A stretch of DNA of 32,564 bases from Rhodospirillaceae bacterium (GTDB lineage: Bacteria > Pseudomonadota > Gammaproteobacteria > Steroidobacterales > Rariloculaceae): contig JAHEEM010000012.1 in NCBI GenBank assembly GCA_024640695.1, positions 1 through 32,564 of the forward strand, in the 5' to 3' direction. Numbering within the stretch: position 1 is the first letter of the stretch; the number at the start of each line of letters is the position of its first letter. The translations under genes were made by a program, and so were the position numbers. Below, in pieces: positions 6,486 through 15,900 of the stretch. A model generated the notes under the pieces. The model was not told where the DNA came from. It worked only from the letters and a program-made list of their open reading frames with translations, and ran no database searches.

Positions 6486-8549
6486 TTGAAAACGAATACG
6501 TCTCATCTGCACGTCGGCTCGCTACTTTTGGGCCTATTGTCGTTCGCCGACACGCGTGCACAATCGGTGGAGAACGTTACACGCCCACCGCTACCCCCGA
6601 TGGAGGAGATCATCGTATGGGGTCGCGCGCTGCAGCTGCTCGGCATGGCCGAATCGGCCTCACAGGGTATCGTCGGCTATGCGGATTTCTCGACTCGCCC
6701 CTTGATGCGCGTCGGCGAACTCGTCGAGGTAGTGCCTGGGATGATCGCAACTCAGCACAGCGGCTCCGGCAAGGCCAATCAGTATTTCCTTCGCGGCATG
6801 AATCTGGATCACGGCTCGGATTTTTCCGCACGCTTCGATGGTGTGCCGATCAACAACCGAACGCATGCCCATGCTCAAGGGTATCTAGACCTCAACTTCA
6901 TCATCCCCGAGGTCGTCGAGCGCGTGGAGTATCGCAAGGGGCCATACTATGCCGACATTGGCGATTTCTCCGCCGCCGGGGCCAGTTTCTTCAAGACCTA
7001 CGATCGATTGGAGCGCGGTTTTGCAGAGCTTGCGCTGGGAACGATGAACGACGTGAGGGTCGTCGCCGGGGATTCGCGTGATTTCGGCGAGGGCTCGCTG
7101 ATCTACGCCGGAGAGATGGTGACGCGCGACGGGCCCTGGGAGCTTGCGGAGGATCTCGAGAAGCTCAACGGCATGGTCAAATACACGGGCCGCATCGGCG
7201 GCGTGGATGCACAAATATCGGGGATGGCCTACAGCGCCGACTGGAACTCGACGGACCAGATTCCATTGCGTGCGCTGGAGCAGGGCTTGTCACGCTTCGG
7301 CTTCATCGATCCCTATCTCGGCGGATCGTCGAACCGATACACGCTGAGCAGCACCTTGCTCTTCGGCTCGACCGAGGTGGTTGCTTACGCCACGCGCTAT
7401 GAGATGAATCTGCGGTCGAATCCGACCTATTTCTTGAACGACCCCATCAACGGCGATGAGATCGAGCAGGAAGATCGACGCATGATCTACGGGGTCACGA
7501 TGGACTGGGAAGGTGAGGATCTCGGTCGCGACGTGCTCGTGACTCCACGCTTCGGTGGGGAGCTGCGTCTGGATGACGCCGATGAGATCAATCTTTTCCG
7601 TACGGCAGCGCGGCAGCGTATCGGCAGCGTTCGCGAGGACTCGGCCGAGGTGCTGAGTCTCAGCCTCTATGCCGATGCAGAGGTGTACTGGAACGACCGT
7701 CTGCGCACGACTTTCGGTCTTCGCGGCGATTTCTTCGACTTCGACGTGACGGCCCTGAATCCTGCGAATTCGGGCTCCGGCTCGGACTCTCTGATCCAGC
7801 CGAAGTTTGGCGTGGTGTACTCGCTCGCCGATGGCATGGAGCTCTACGGCAGTGTCGGTAAGGGTTTTCATACGAATGACGCGCGCGGCGTGACGATCAC
7901 GGCTGATCCTGTGACCGGCGATCCCGTGCAGCCGGTCGATGCCATTGTCGAGGCGGTCGGCTCGGAGATCGGTTTTCGCTCGGAGGCGTGGGAGGATGTC
8001 AAGTTCACAGCCGCGATGTTCTGGCTCGATTTGGATTCGGAGTTGTTATTCGTCGGCGATGCGGGCACCTCGGAGCCTAGCGACGCGACCGAGCGGCGCG
8101 GCATCGAGATCAGCACGTTCTGGCAGCCTCGCGACAGCCTCGTGTTCGATTTGACCGCTGCGAAGACGCGTGGGCGTTACAAAGGTCTGCCGGCCGGGCA
8201 GGACCGTATCCCCGACGCGCACGAGCTCGTCGTTGGTGCCGGCGTCTCATGGATCTCGCCGCGCGGCATCACCGCGAGCCTGCGCCTGCGCCACTTCGCG
8301 GAGGCGCCGCTAATCGAAGATAACTCGATCAGCAAGGATTCCTCGACGCTCGTCAATTTGGGCGTTTCCTATGAGTTCGGCAACTTCGAGATTGGTCTGG
8401 ACGTGCTGAATCTATTCGATGCGAAGGATGACGACATTGCCTATTTTTTCGAATCGCAGCTGCCCGGCGAGGCCTCAGCGGTCGAGGACATCCACTTTCA
8501 CCCCGTGGAGTCGCGCGCCTTCAAGGCGATATTCCGCTGGCGGCTATAG
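6486..8549 (+). CDS. TonB-dependent outer-membrane receptor
   Basis: An outer-membrane gated beta-barrel receptor of about 687 residues. I place the start at TTG 6486, with GGAGA 5 nt upstream; another TTG at 6468 has no good Shine-Dalgarno, and a stop lies just before it. The product begins with a signal peptide ending near DTRA-Q, followed by a TonB-box-like EEIIVWGR. The plug domain follows (VGELVEVVPGMIATQHSG, then YFLRGMNLDHG and ERVEYRKGPYYADIGDFSAAG). The barrel ends in an aromatic-rich strand, FKAIFRWRL. It needs TonB-ExbBD, not seen here. It is convergent with a cobalamin-type ABC uptake operon, so a corrinoid or metal chelate is a plausible substrate, but it lacks a cobalamin riboswitch and the ligand cannot be read from sequence. 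Confidence 0.92.
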   Translation: MKTNTSHLHVGSLLLGLLSFADTRAQSVENVTRPPLPPMEEIIVWGRALQLLGMAESASQGIVGYADFSTRPLMRVGELVEVVPGMIATQHSGSGKANQYFLRGMNLDHGSDFSARFDGVPINNRTHAHAQGYLDLNFIIPEVVERVEYRKGPYYADIGDFSAAGASFFKTYDRLERGFAELALGTMNDVRVVAGDSRDFGEGSLIYAGEMVTRDGPWELAEDLEKLNGMVKYTGRIGGVDAQISGMAYSADWNSTDQIPLRALEQGLSRFGFIDPYLGGSSNRYTLSSTLLFGSTEVVAYATRYEMNLRSNPTYFLNDPINGDEIEQEDRRMIYGVTMDWEGEDLGRDVLVTPRFGGELRLDDADEINLFRTAARQRIGSVREDSAEVLSLSLYADAEVYWNDRLRTTFGLRGDFFDFDVTALNPANSGSGSDSLIQPKFGVVYSLADGMELYGSVGKGFHTNDARGVTITADPVTGDPVQPVDAIVEAVGSEIGFRSEAWEDVKFTAAMFWLDLDSELLFVGDAGTSEPSDATERRGIEISTFWQPRDSLVFDLTAAKTRGRYKGLPAGQDRIPDAHELVVGAGVSWISPRGITASLRLRHFAEAPLIEDNSISKDSSTLVNLGVSYEFGNFEIGLDVLNLFDAKDDDIAYFFESQLPGEASAVEDIHFHPVESRAFKAIFRWRL

Positions 8550-8636
8550 GTACCAGCTAGCCGGGCCCAGCCGCTAAATCGAGTTGCTACCTAGAGCAGC
8601 TACGAGGAGCTGCCTGCGCCGAGCAGGATCCTCCGG

Positions 8637-9410
8637 CTAGCGCAGCCGCGACCACGGCAACAGGTAGCTGCGGCCGCTGGCGGTGCCGCGGACGGCCGTA
8701 ACGCGGTAGACGCGCTCAAGATTATCCTCGGTCAGCACCTCGGTCGGCGTGCCGTTGGCGATGACCTGGCCGTCATGCAACAGCACCACACGATCCATGT
8801 AGCGCATCGCAAGTGTCAGATCGTGAAGCACGGCAAGTACACCGGTGCCGCGATGCGCCGTGTCGCGCAGGATCTCCATGACGTGCAGTTGATGATAGGG
8901 ATCCAGGCCGGTAACGGGCTCGTCGGCGAGCAGCAGCGGCGCTTCCACGGCCAGGGCTCGAGCGAGCAGCACGCGCGTGCGCTCGCCACCGGAGAGCACC
9001 GTGGCAGCTCGATCAGCCAGAGCAGCTGCGTCGACCGAGTTCATCGCGCGATCGACCGCATCGAGGCAGGCCTTGCTCGGTGGGGCAAAACCGCGTGTGT
9101 AAGGGTAGCGTCCAAGCATGACCACATCCCGTGAGGGCAGCGGCCACTCGATGTGGCGGTCCTGGGGCAGGTAGGCCAGCGTGCGTGCGCGCATTCGCAT
9201 GCTATAAGTACTAATCAAGGTGCTGTCCAGCATCACACGGCCGCTCGTAAAGGGCTGGGCGCCGATGATCGTGCGCAGCAGCGTCGACTTGCCGGCACCG
9301 TTTGGGCCGATAAGCCCGACCAACTCACCGGGCGCGAGCGTGAGGTTCACGTGATCGAGCAGCAAGCGCTTCGGTGCGCGCACGACGATGTCATCTACGG
9401 TCAGCTTCAT
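8637..9410 (-). CDS. btuD: ABC transporter ATPase of the cobalamin/siderophore uptake type
   Basis: A 257-residue ATPase of the FecE/BtuD/HmuV type that powers import through the FecCD-family permease encoded upstream. Walker A is GPNGAGKS (35-42), Q-loop LPQD (81-84), signature LSGGE (139-143), Walker B LLLADEP (159-165) and switch His196. It is the third gene of the riboswitch-led operon, starting 13 nt after the permease stop. The assignment to cobalamin comes from the upstream riboswitch; the protein itself would also fit haem or siderophore uptake. The C-terminal extension after the ATPase core is short (about 25 residues). Confidence 0.9.
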   Translation of the reverse strand: MKLTVDDIVVRAPKRLLLDHVNLTLAPGELVGLIGPNGAGKSTLLRTIIGAQPFTSGRVMLDSTLISTYSMRMRARTLAYLPQDRHIEWPLPSRDVVMLGRYPYTRGFAPPSKACLDAVDRAMNSVDAAALADRAATVLSGGERTRVLLARALAVEAPLLLADEPVTGLDPYHQLHVMEILRDTAHRGTGVLAVLHDLTLAMRYMDRVVLLHDGQVIANGTPTEVLTEDNLERVYRVTAVRGTASGRSYLLPWSRLR

Positions 9411-9423
9411 CGATGTCCCGCGA

Positions 9424-10422
9424 TCATGCGTCGTAAGCGGTACGGCTGCGGACGACGAGATAGAAGAAGAATGGCACGCCTATCAATGCTGTGACGACGC
9501 CGAGATGAAGTTCGCTTTGTGTTGCGACGACCCTTACGAGCACGTCGGCGCTCAGCAACAGTGATGCCCCGCCGAGCGCACTCGCCGGCAGCAGTTTGCT
9601 CGGCTGAAATCCGACCAGCGGGCGGAGCAAATGCGGCACGACGAGGCCAACGAAGCCGATCACGCCGCTGACCGCAGTCGCTGCGCCCACGCAGCATGCG
9701 GCTCCGATCGTGACGAGCAGTCGCAGCCGGCCCATGTTTACACCGAGGCTGACCGCCGTCTCCGTCCCAAGGCTCAGTGCGTCCAGGGGTCGGGCGGTCA
9801 TGGCGAGCAATATCCATCCCACGGCCATGAACGGGGTGATGAGCCAGAAATGGCTCATGCTGCGATCCGTGATGGAACCGAGCAGCCAGAACACGATCTC
9901 CAGGGATGCGAACGGATTCGGTGAAATCGATAGTGCGAGCGAGGTCAGTGCCCCGCAGAGGCTCGAGATGGCGACGCCGGCGAGAATCAGCGTCAATGTG
10001 CCGCCGCCTGTTGTCAGTGGCTGCAGTATCAGCACAGCGATCAGCGAGCCAGAGATCGCAAGCAGTGGCAGTGCCACTGGGAACTGCAGCGCGAGACCCG
10101 AGTAGATGGCGATGACCGCGCCGAGCGCAGAGGCGCTCGAGATGCCGATCACGCCAGGCTCCGCGAGCGGGTTGCGCAGATAGCCTTGCAGGCATGCGCC
10201 AGCAAGCGCGAGACTCGCGCCAATGACGGTGCCGAGTAAAGCGCGGGGCAGCCGCAACTCCCAGAAGATCAGTGACAGCGTGTCGGCGTTCTCGTCGTGC
10301 AGGAGACCCCGCAGCTCGGCGAAGCTGAGGCCGGACGGGCCGACGGCCAGCGAGGCCGCGAATGACAGAAACGTGAGTCCGGCTAAAAGGAGCAGCAGCC
10401 GCGAATAAGCGATGTCGCGCAT
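9424..10422 (-). CDS. btuC: FecCD/BtuC-family ABC transporter permease
   Basis: A 332-residue polytopic inner-membrane protein with about ten hydrophobic segments, the usual size of BtuC-like permeases. Conserved pieces include LRLPRALLGTVIGASLALAG, GYLRNPLAEPGVIGISSASA near the N-terminus, the SGVIGFVGLVVPHLLR loop that couples to the ATPase, and a C-terminal GVPFFFYLV. The ATG (10420-10422) overlaps the TGA of the binding-protein gene by one base (TGATG), so translation is probably coupled. Together with its neighbours it forms a complete importer for vitamin B12 or a related corrinoid. Confidence 0.92.
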   Translation of the reverse strand: MRDIAYSRLLLLLAGLTFLSFAASLAVGPSGLSFAELRGLLHDENADTLSLIFWELRLPRALLGTVIGASLALAGACLQGYLRNPLAEPGVIGISSASALGAVIAIYSGLALQFPVALPLLAISGSLIAVLILQPLTTGGGTLTLILAGVAISSLCGALTSLALSISPNPFASLEIVFWLLGSITDRSMSHFWLITPFMAVGWILLAMTARPLDALSLGTETAVSLGVNMGRLRLLVTIGAACCVGAATAVSGVIGFVGLVVPHLLRPLVGFQPSKLLPASALGGASLLLSADVLVRVVATQSELHLGVVTALIGVPFFFYLVVRSRTAYDA

Positions 10423-11330
10423 CAGGCTCCGTTCTCGGTGCCGCGGACGAGCGCATCGCGGGCGTTGCGCAGCTGTTCGAGCGCGTCGAGGCTATGCAGC
10501 GTCCCGCAGAGCCAAGCGCTATCGGGAATCTCCAGCGCCTTCGCCTCGCGCATCACGGCCCGCACGACGGGGTGACGGCGCTGCTCAGACGCGAGCGCAG
10601 GCGGGTCATCCCAGGGATAACCGAGATCGATCAGGGCCGGGCGCAGCAACAGCAGCGCCTCGAGGCTGATGCGGGTCGATTGCGTGAATCCGAGTCGATC
10701 GCCGGGCGTCGATAAACCCGCGCGGTGAACGATGTCGGCGAGTAATCCCGTCTGGCCGGTGGTCCAGCCGTTCGCATCGTAGTTGACGAACAGCGGCCGT
10801 TGATGCTTGTCATCGACGCTCAGTCGATCGAGCCGCCGGTCGAACTCGTCGATGAGCTGCGACGCTCGCTCATCGGTGCCGAGCGCGGCGCCTAGCGTAC
10901 GTAGATTATCCTCGATCTCCTCCAACGTGTCCGCCATCGGCAGTTCGAGCACCGCGTAGCCGAGCCGCCTGAGCAGGCTTACTGTCGGCCGAAATCCGAA
11001 GGGTCCCGTGACGACGAGATCGGGTGTCAGCGCGATGATCTCCTCGGCGATGCCGTGGTTGAGGTGGATACCTTCGACCTGTGAAGCAATGCTCGAGGTA
11101 CGCGCATCCGCAGCGATGTATGACAACGAGGCGATACGCTGGCGCGGCGCGAGGCTCATCACGAGCTGGTCCGTACAGACGTTGATGGATGCGATGCGCT
11201 GCGGGAATCGCTCGCTGGCTGGCGCAGACAACGGCAGCAGCAGGGCGGCTGCTAGGGCCCAGCGCCGGGCGCGACGAAGCGGCGCCCGGCGGGTCGGAGC
11301 GCCCTGCGTCGGCAGCTTTGTATTGTTCAC
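10422..11330 (-). CDS. btuF: Periplasmic cobalamin-type substrate-binding protein
   Basis: A 302-residue exported protein of the TroA/BtuF-like helical-backbone binding fold. It starts at GTG 11330, with AGGTG 5 nt upstream. A long Arg-rich n-region precedes the signal core (RRWALAAALLLPLSAPASE). The mature part begins FPQRIASINVCTDQLVMSLAP, the typical opening of class III binding proteins, and has the expected two lobes joined by a long helix. It is the first gene of the operon and sits directly downstream of a cobalamin riboswitch, which is the strongest reason to call it BtuF-like rather than a siderophore or haem binder. Confidence 0.9.
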   Translation of the reverse strand: MNNTKLPTQGAPTRRAPLRRARRWALAAALLLPLSAPASERFPQRIASINVCTDQLVMSLAPRQRIASLSYIAADARTSSIASQVEGIHLNHGIAEEIIALTPDLVVTGPFGFRPTVSLLRRLGYAVLELPMADTLEEIEDNLRTLGAALGTDERASQLIDEFDRRLDRLSVDDKHQRPLFVNYDANGWTTGQTGLLADIVHRAGLSTPGDRLGFTQSTRISLEALLLLRPALIDLGYPWDDPPALASEQRRHPVVRAVMREAKALEIPDSAWLCGTLHSLDALEQLRNARDALVRGTENGA

Positions 11331-11367
11331 GGCAACACCTCGAGTTCATCGCACGTAGGCGGTTGCC
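11331..11367 (-). promoter_or_regulatory. RBS-sequestering hairpin of the cobalamin uptake operon
   Basis: On the minus strand GGCAAC (11362-11367) pairs with GTTGCC (11331-11336), and CCT (11357-11359) pairs with the AGG of the Shine-Dalgarno (11338-11340). The GTG start codon follows at once. This would hide the ribosome site and is a natural expression platform for the upstream riboswitch. The fold is inferred by eye. Confidence 0.5.
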
Positions 11368-11483
11368 GGTTGGTTGATAGCTGCTTCCGGGCAGCTTACG
11401 CGTCGCACACCGACTGACCGCGTCGGTGTCGCCACTGCGGTTCGACCGCTCCGCTGGGTTGACCCGCCCCCGGATGGACGACT

Positions 11484-11655
11484 TGACGGCAGGTCTCCTG
11501 GCTTGCGGCTCGCTGCTCTACCACTCGCCTTCCCAGGCTCGCGCCCAGTGGCAGATAGTGAATGGTGAGCTAGCCGCTTACAGTTGCGGGCACAGCCACG
11601 GCCTCAGGCAGCTCTGCCTTCACCGTGTTCCCTTTCAAACCCCAAAGGGGTACCG
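11484..11655 (-). promoter_or_regulatory. Cobalamin riboswitch (B12 element)
   Basis: Read on the minus strand, this leader holds the classical B12-element blocks in order. They are AAGGGAACACGGTGAA near 11620-11637, GCCCGCAACTGTAAGCGG near 11573-11592, CTGCCACTGGG near 11546-11557, GGGAAGGCGAGTGG, and the B12 box AGCCAGGAGACCTGCCGTC at 11485-11503. It binds adenosylcobalamin or a related form and shuts off the downstream uptake genes. The B12 box ends about 155 nt before the BtuF-like start. In between are an 8-bp hairpin (11406-11430) without a U-run and the RBS hairpin, so control is more likely translational than by termination. Confidence 0.95.
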
Positions 11656-11664
11656 TCACCGTTG

Positions 11665-11693
11665 ACTATAGTCCTGGCTGAGGGGGGCGGCAA
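11665..11693 (-). promoter_or_regulatory. Sigma70-type promoter of the riboswitch-led operon
   Basis: The minus strand reads TTGCCG (11688-11693), a 17-nt spacer and TATAGT (11665-11670). The predicted start near 11658 falls just before the first riboswitch block, which fits very well. Confidence 0.65.
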
Positions 11694-11828
11694 GCCAAGA
11701 TGCCGGCGCAGTTTGCCGCGTGTCGCAGACGGCCACTCTAATAACGAGGGTAGCGTCGCATGGTTTGCGTCTAATGTTCAGCTGATTGACAGACTCAGCG
11801 CAACATCAGATCAACTGAAGGTGCCTTA

Positions 11829-12926
11829 ATGCGCCTCCTGAGGTGTTACGGTGTGCGCTCGAGTGCGCGTCGTCAATCCGCTCATTCGGTTACGGACCAG
11901 CAACTTGTGCGGAGACTCGAGATAGAAGCCGATACTTTGGAAGAAGTTCTGCCGACAGCCCGCGATGTCGAGGCCGCAGCCGCGCGAATCTCTGACTGGC
12001 TAATCACGACACCCGTGCTCGAGAGCGAAGTTCTGAATCAGCGTGCGGGCTGTCGTGTCCTCGTCAAGGCCGAATCTCTGCAGCACAGCGGCAGCTTCAA
12101 GATTCGCGGTGCATTGAACCGCTTGCTGAGCTTGAGTCACGATGAGCGCCGGGCCGGCGTCGTGGCGTATTCGTCTGGCAACCATGCACAGGGGGTCGCG
12201 CTGGCGGCCAAGTGGCTCGGCGTGCGGGCCACGATCGTCATGCCTAAAGACGCACCGCAAATCAAATTATCCAACACGCGTGCGTTCGGCGCCGAAGTCG
12301 TGCTGTACGACCGTTACCGCGACGATCGCGAACGGATTGCGGCTGACATTGCCCAGCAACAGGGGGCGGCGCTGGTGCCGGCTTTCGATCATCCCGAGAT
12401 CATCGCCGGGCAGGGCACGGTTGGTCTGGAGCTTGCGCAGTTCGCACGCCGGCGCCGGCTGCCTCTCGACTGCCTGTTCGTGCCGTGCGGTGGTGGTGGC
12501 CTGGTCTCGGGCGTTGGGCTCAGCATCAAGGCCGCATACCCCGACTGCCGTATCTGCGCTGTAGAGCCAGAGGCGTATAATGACACCGCTATATCCCTTG
12601 CTGCCGGCAGCCGACAGATCATCGCCGGATATCCACAAACAATCTGCGACGCACTCATGACACCGACGCCAGGGGCAATTACGTTTGCGCTCAACCGAAC
12701 GCTGCTCGCCACGGCACTGGCCGTGACCGATGCCCAGGCCATACACGCGATGGCGTTTGCGGCCCGGCATCTCAAAGTCGTGCTCGAGCCCTCCGGTGCG
12801 GTCGGCCTCGCGGCCGCGCTTGCAGGCGCGGCCGCGGACTGTGATTGTGTTGGCGTAATACTCAGCGGCGCGAACGTCGACCTCGACCGTTATATTGCGG
12901 TCCTGAACGACTACCCGGATCCATAG
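11829..12926 (+). CDS. Threonine/serine dehydratase-like PLP enzyme (fold type II)
   Basis: A 365-residue PLP-dependent ammonia-lyase or racemase. The PLP-binding Lys91 is in SGSFKIRGA, the Asn loop is SSGNHAQG (115-122), and the phosphate-binding glycine loop is CGGGGL (220-225). It ends without an ACT domain, so it belongs with catabolic threonine dehydratases and serine racemases rather than feedback-controlled biosynthetic IlvA. The likely reaction is L-threonine to 2-oxobutyrate plus ammonia (or L-serine to pyruvate). The start at 11829 has GAAGGTG about 5 nt upstream; it gives about 45 residues before the usual fold start, so a later start is possible. It lies 18 nt before the 2-oxoacid ferredoxin oxidoreductase gene and is probably co-transcribed with it. 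Confidence 0.88.
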   Translation: MRLLRCYGVRSSARRQSAHSVTDQQLVRRLEIEADTLEEVLPTARDVEAAAARISDWLITTPVLESEVLNQRAGCRVLVKAESLQHSGSFKIRGALNRLLSLSHDERRAGVVAYSSGNHAQGVALAAKWLGVRATIVMPKDAPQIKLSNTRAFGAEVVLYDRYRDDRERIAADIAQQQGAALVPAFDHPEIIAGQGTVGLELAQFARRRRLPLDCLFVPCGGGGLVSGVGLSIKAAYPDCRICAVEPEAYNDTAISLAAGSRQIIAGYPQTICDALMTPTPGAITFALNRTLLATALAVTDAQAIHAMAFAARHLKVVLEPSGAVGLAAALAGAAADCDCVGVILSGANVDLDRYIAVLNDYPDP

Positions 12927-12944
12927 AGAGGGACTGCGCTCGCT

Positions 12945-15900
12945 ATGACCCATCGCGATCTCAAAGGAGCTAGCAGCCAGAATCGTACCGACGGTGAGCC
13001 GGTGCTAATTTCAGGTCAGCAGGCGCTCGTGCAGTTGCTGTTGCTGCAGAGCCAGCGCGACCGCCTCGCCGGTCTGAACACTGCCGGCTTCGTCTCAGGC
13101 TACCGGGGCTCGCCTCTGGGTGGGCTGGACCTCGAGCTATGGCGGGCTGCTAGCGAACTCGAGGCGGCGCAGGTTCGATTCGAGCCCGGCCTCAATGAGG
13201 AGCTCGCGGCTACCTCGGTTTGGGGTGCGCAGCAGGCCAATCTATTCTCCGATGCGCGCTTCGATGGTGTCTTCGCTCTCTGGTACGGAAAAGGGCCGGG
13301 AGTCGATCGGTCTGGGGATGCGATCAAGCACGGTAACGCGGCTGGCACATCTCGCTACGGAGGTGTGCTCGTTGTTGCCGGCGACGACCATGCATGTAGA
13401 TCCTCGACTCTGCCGCAGCAGAGTGAGTTCATGTTCATGGATGCGATGATGCCGGTGCTGAACCCGGGCAGCGTTGCTGAGCTCATCGAATTCGGCCTGC
13501 AGGGCTATGCGCTGTCGCGATACAGTGGTTGCTGGGTCGGATTCATCGTCACTCAAGAGACTGCCGATGCAGCTCAAACAGTCACGCTCGGGCAGTCAAT
13601 GATCGAGCCAGTCGAGCCGGACTTCGCCCTGCCTGCCGACGGTCTGAATATTCGTTGGCCGGATCCGCCGCTTGCGCAGGAGCATCGTCTGCACATGCAC
13701 AAGCTCCAAGCAGCAACAGCGTTTGCACGCGCAAACCGGCTCGACCGCGTCATTTGGAACTCGCCGCGAGCGCGCATCGGCTTGGTGGCTGTCGGCAAGT
13801 CATACGGCGACCTCATGCAGGCTCTGAGTATGCTCGGAGTGGATGCCGAGCGTGCTGCCGTTCTCGGGATCAGCCTATACAAAGTAGGCATGAGCTGGCC
13901 GCTCGAGCCGGAGGGCATCGCCAATTTTTCGTCGGGGCTGGAGGAGATCATCGTCGTCGAGGAAAAACGCGGCGTGGTCGAGATGCAGATTAAGGAGCAG
14001 CTCTACGACAGGCGCACCGGCGCCTCGCCCATCGTCATCGGCAAGCAAGACGAGCGCGGTGCACCGCTGTTACCGAGTACCGGCGAGCTCACGGCGGGTC
14101 TCGTGGCATGCGCGCTGGCACAGCGGCTCGCACGGATCCATCAGAGCGGCGAGCTCGCGCATCGCATAGCCAAGCTCGTGGATGTCTCGCCTGCACGGCT
14201 GACGACTGGGCTGGGCGGCGGACGCCTGCCGCACTTCTGCTCTGGCTGCCCGCACAACACGTCGACGCGGGTTCCCGAAGGCAGTCGCGCCGCGGCCGGT
14301 ATCGGCTGTCATTTCATGGCGCTGTGGATGGACCGGTCGACCGCGACGTACACCCAGATGGGCGGAGAGGGGGCCACGTGGATCGGGCAAGCGCCGTTCG
14401 TTAGCACCGAGCACATGTTTCAGAACCTCGGTGACGGTACCTACACCCATTCAGGGCTGCTCGCTATACGCGCGGCCGTGGCGGCTGGTGTCAACATCAC
14501 ATTTAAGATCCTCTACAACGATGCCGTGGCGATGACTGGCGGGCAGCCTGTCGAGGGCGGTTTCAGCCCGGCACAAATCGCTCGGCAGCTCGTCGCGGAA
14601 GGCGTTGGGCGTGTGGTTATTGTCAGTGAACACCCGGGCAAGTATGCCGGCGACGCAGGGGTTCCGCCCGCCGTCAATGTCTTCGGCAGAGACGAGTTGG
14701 ATCGCGTGCAGATTCAACTGCGCGGGCACAAGGGCGTATCGGCACTGATCTACGATCAGGCCTGTGCGGCCGAGACGCGGCGCAAGCGCAAGCGCGGCCT
14801 CGCGCCGACGCCGGAGCGGCGCGTGGTTATCAATGATCTCGTTTGTGAGGGATGCGGAGATTGCAACGCACAGTCCAACTGCCTGTCGGTGCTGCCGCTC
14901 GAGACGGAGCTGGGCCGCAAGCGGACGATCGATCAATCAGCTTGTAATCGGGATTACAGCTGTCTAAAAGGCTTCTGCCCGAGCTTTGTTACCCTGCGCG
15001 GTGCCGCGCCGCGGCGCCGTGAGCTGAAGCTGCCGGCAGATTTGCCCATGCCTGCCACGGCGTCACGCACAGGCGCATTCAATATCGTTATCGCCGGTGT
15101 CGGCGGAACTGGCGTGGTGACCTCAGGCCGGGTTCTGGCGCTTGCCGCGCATCTCGAAGGCAAGTCGGTTGTCGGGCTCGCGCAGACCGGGCTCGCGCAG
15201 AAATTTGGTGCCGTCCTTTCCCACGTCCGCATCGCAGACAGCGCCGCTGAGCTTTGCGGCGGTCCGCGTGTAGCCGAAGGACAAACCGATCTGCTGCTCG
15301 CGAGTGACCTCATGGTAGCGGCGGCGCAGTCCGCGCTGACACTGCTGGCGCCCGATCGCTCGGCCATCGTCGTCGATTCTCATCACGGGCTGCCGCCGGC
15401 GTTCATACACGAGCGCGATCTCGAGTTTCCCGCGCGGGCACTGCTTGCAGCCCTGGAGGAGCGCGGGCGCAGCGATAGCTTCACGGTGTTCGACGCCACT
15501 CGCTACGCAACGGAGCTGCTCGGTGACGCGATGCTGGCCAATGTAGTGATTCTCGGTGCGGCTTTGCAGCTCGGGCTCCTTCCCGTTTCCGAAGCTGCGA
15601 TCGATCGCGCGTTCGAGCAGTTCGGCAGCGCGGCGGAAAAGAACAGGCGCGCGCTGACGCTCGGGCGCTATGCCGCACACGACCCCGCCGGGCTTGAGTC
15701 GATGTGCGGGTCGCGCCGCCCGGCGCCGCAGCCGTTAGACGATGTCGATGCCCTCATCGAACACCGCAAGGCGTTCTTGACCGATTATCAGGACGCAGCG
15801 TACGCGGACCGATACGCCGCGCTGGTCGAGCGTATTCGGGCGAAGGAAACGAGTGTCGCCCCAGGGAGTACGGCCTTGATGGCGGCGGTCGCGCGGGAGT

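Noticed and set aside
7290-7871. A 193-residue minus-strand frame
   Set aside because: It is antisense to the TonB-dependent receptor and shows no family motifs.
9407-10456. A 349-residue minus-strand frame over the permease gene
   Set aside because: The overlapping frame at 9424-10422 is a full FecCD permease; this one is Arg/Pro-rich shadow sequence.
11786-11814. TTGACA as a promoter for the dehydratase gene
   Set aside because: The -35 is perfect but the region 17 nt downstream has no acceptable -10, and the start would fall very near the ATG.
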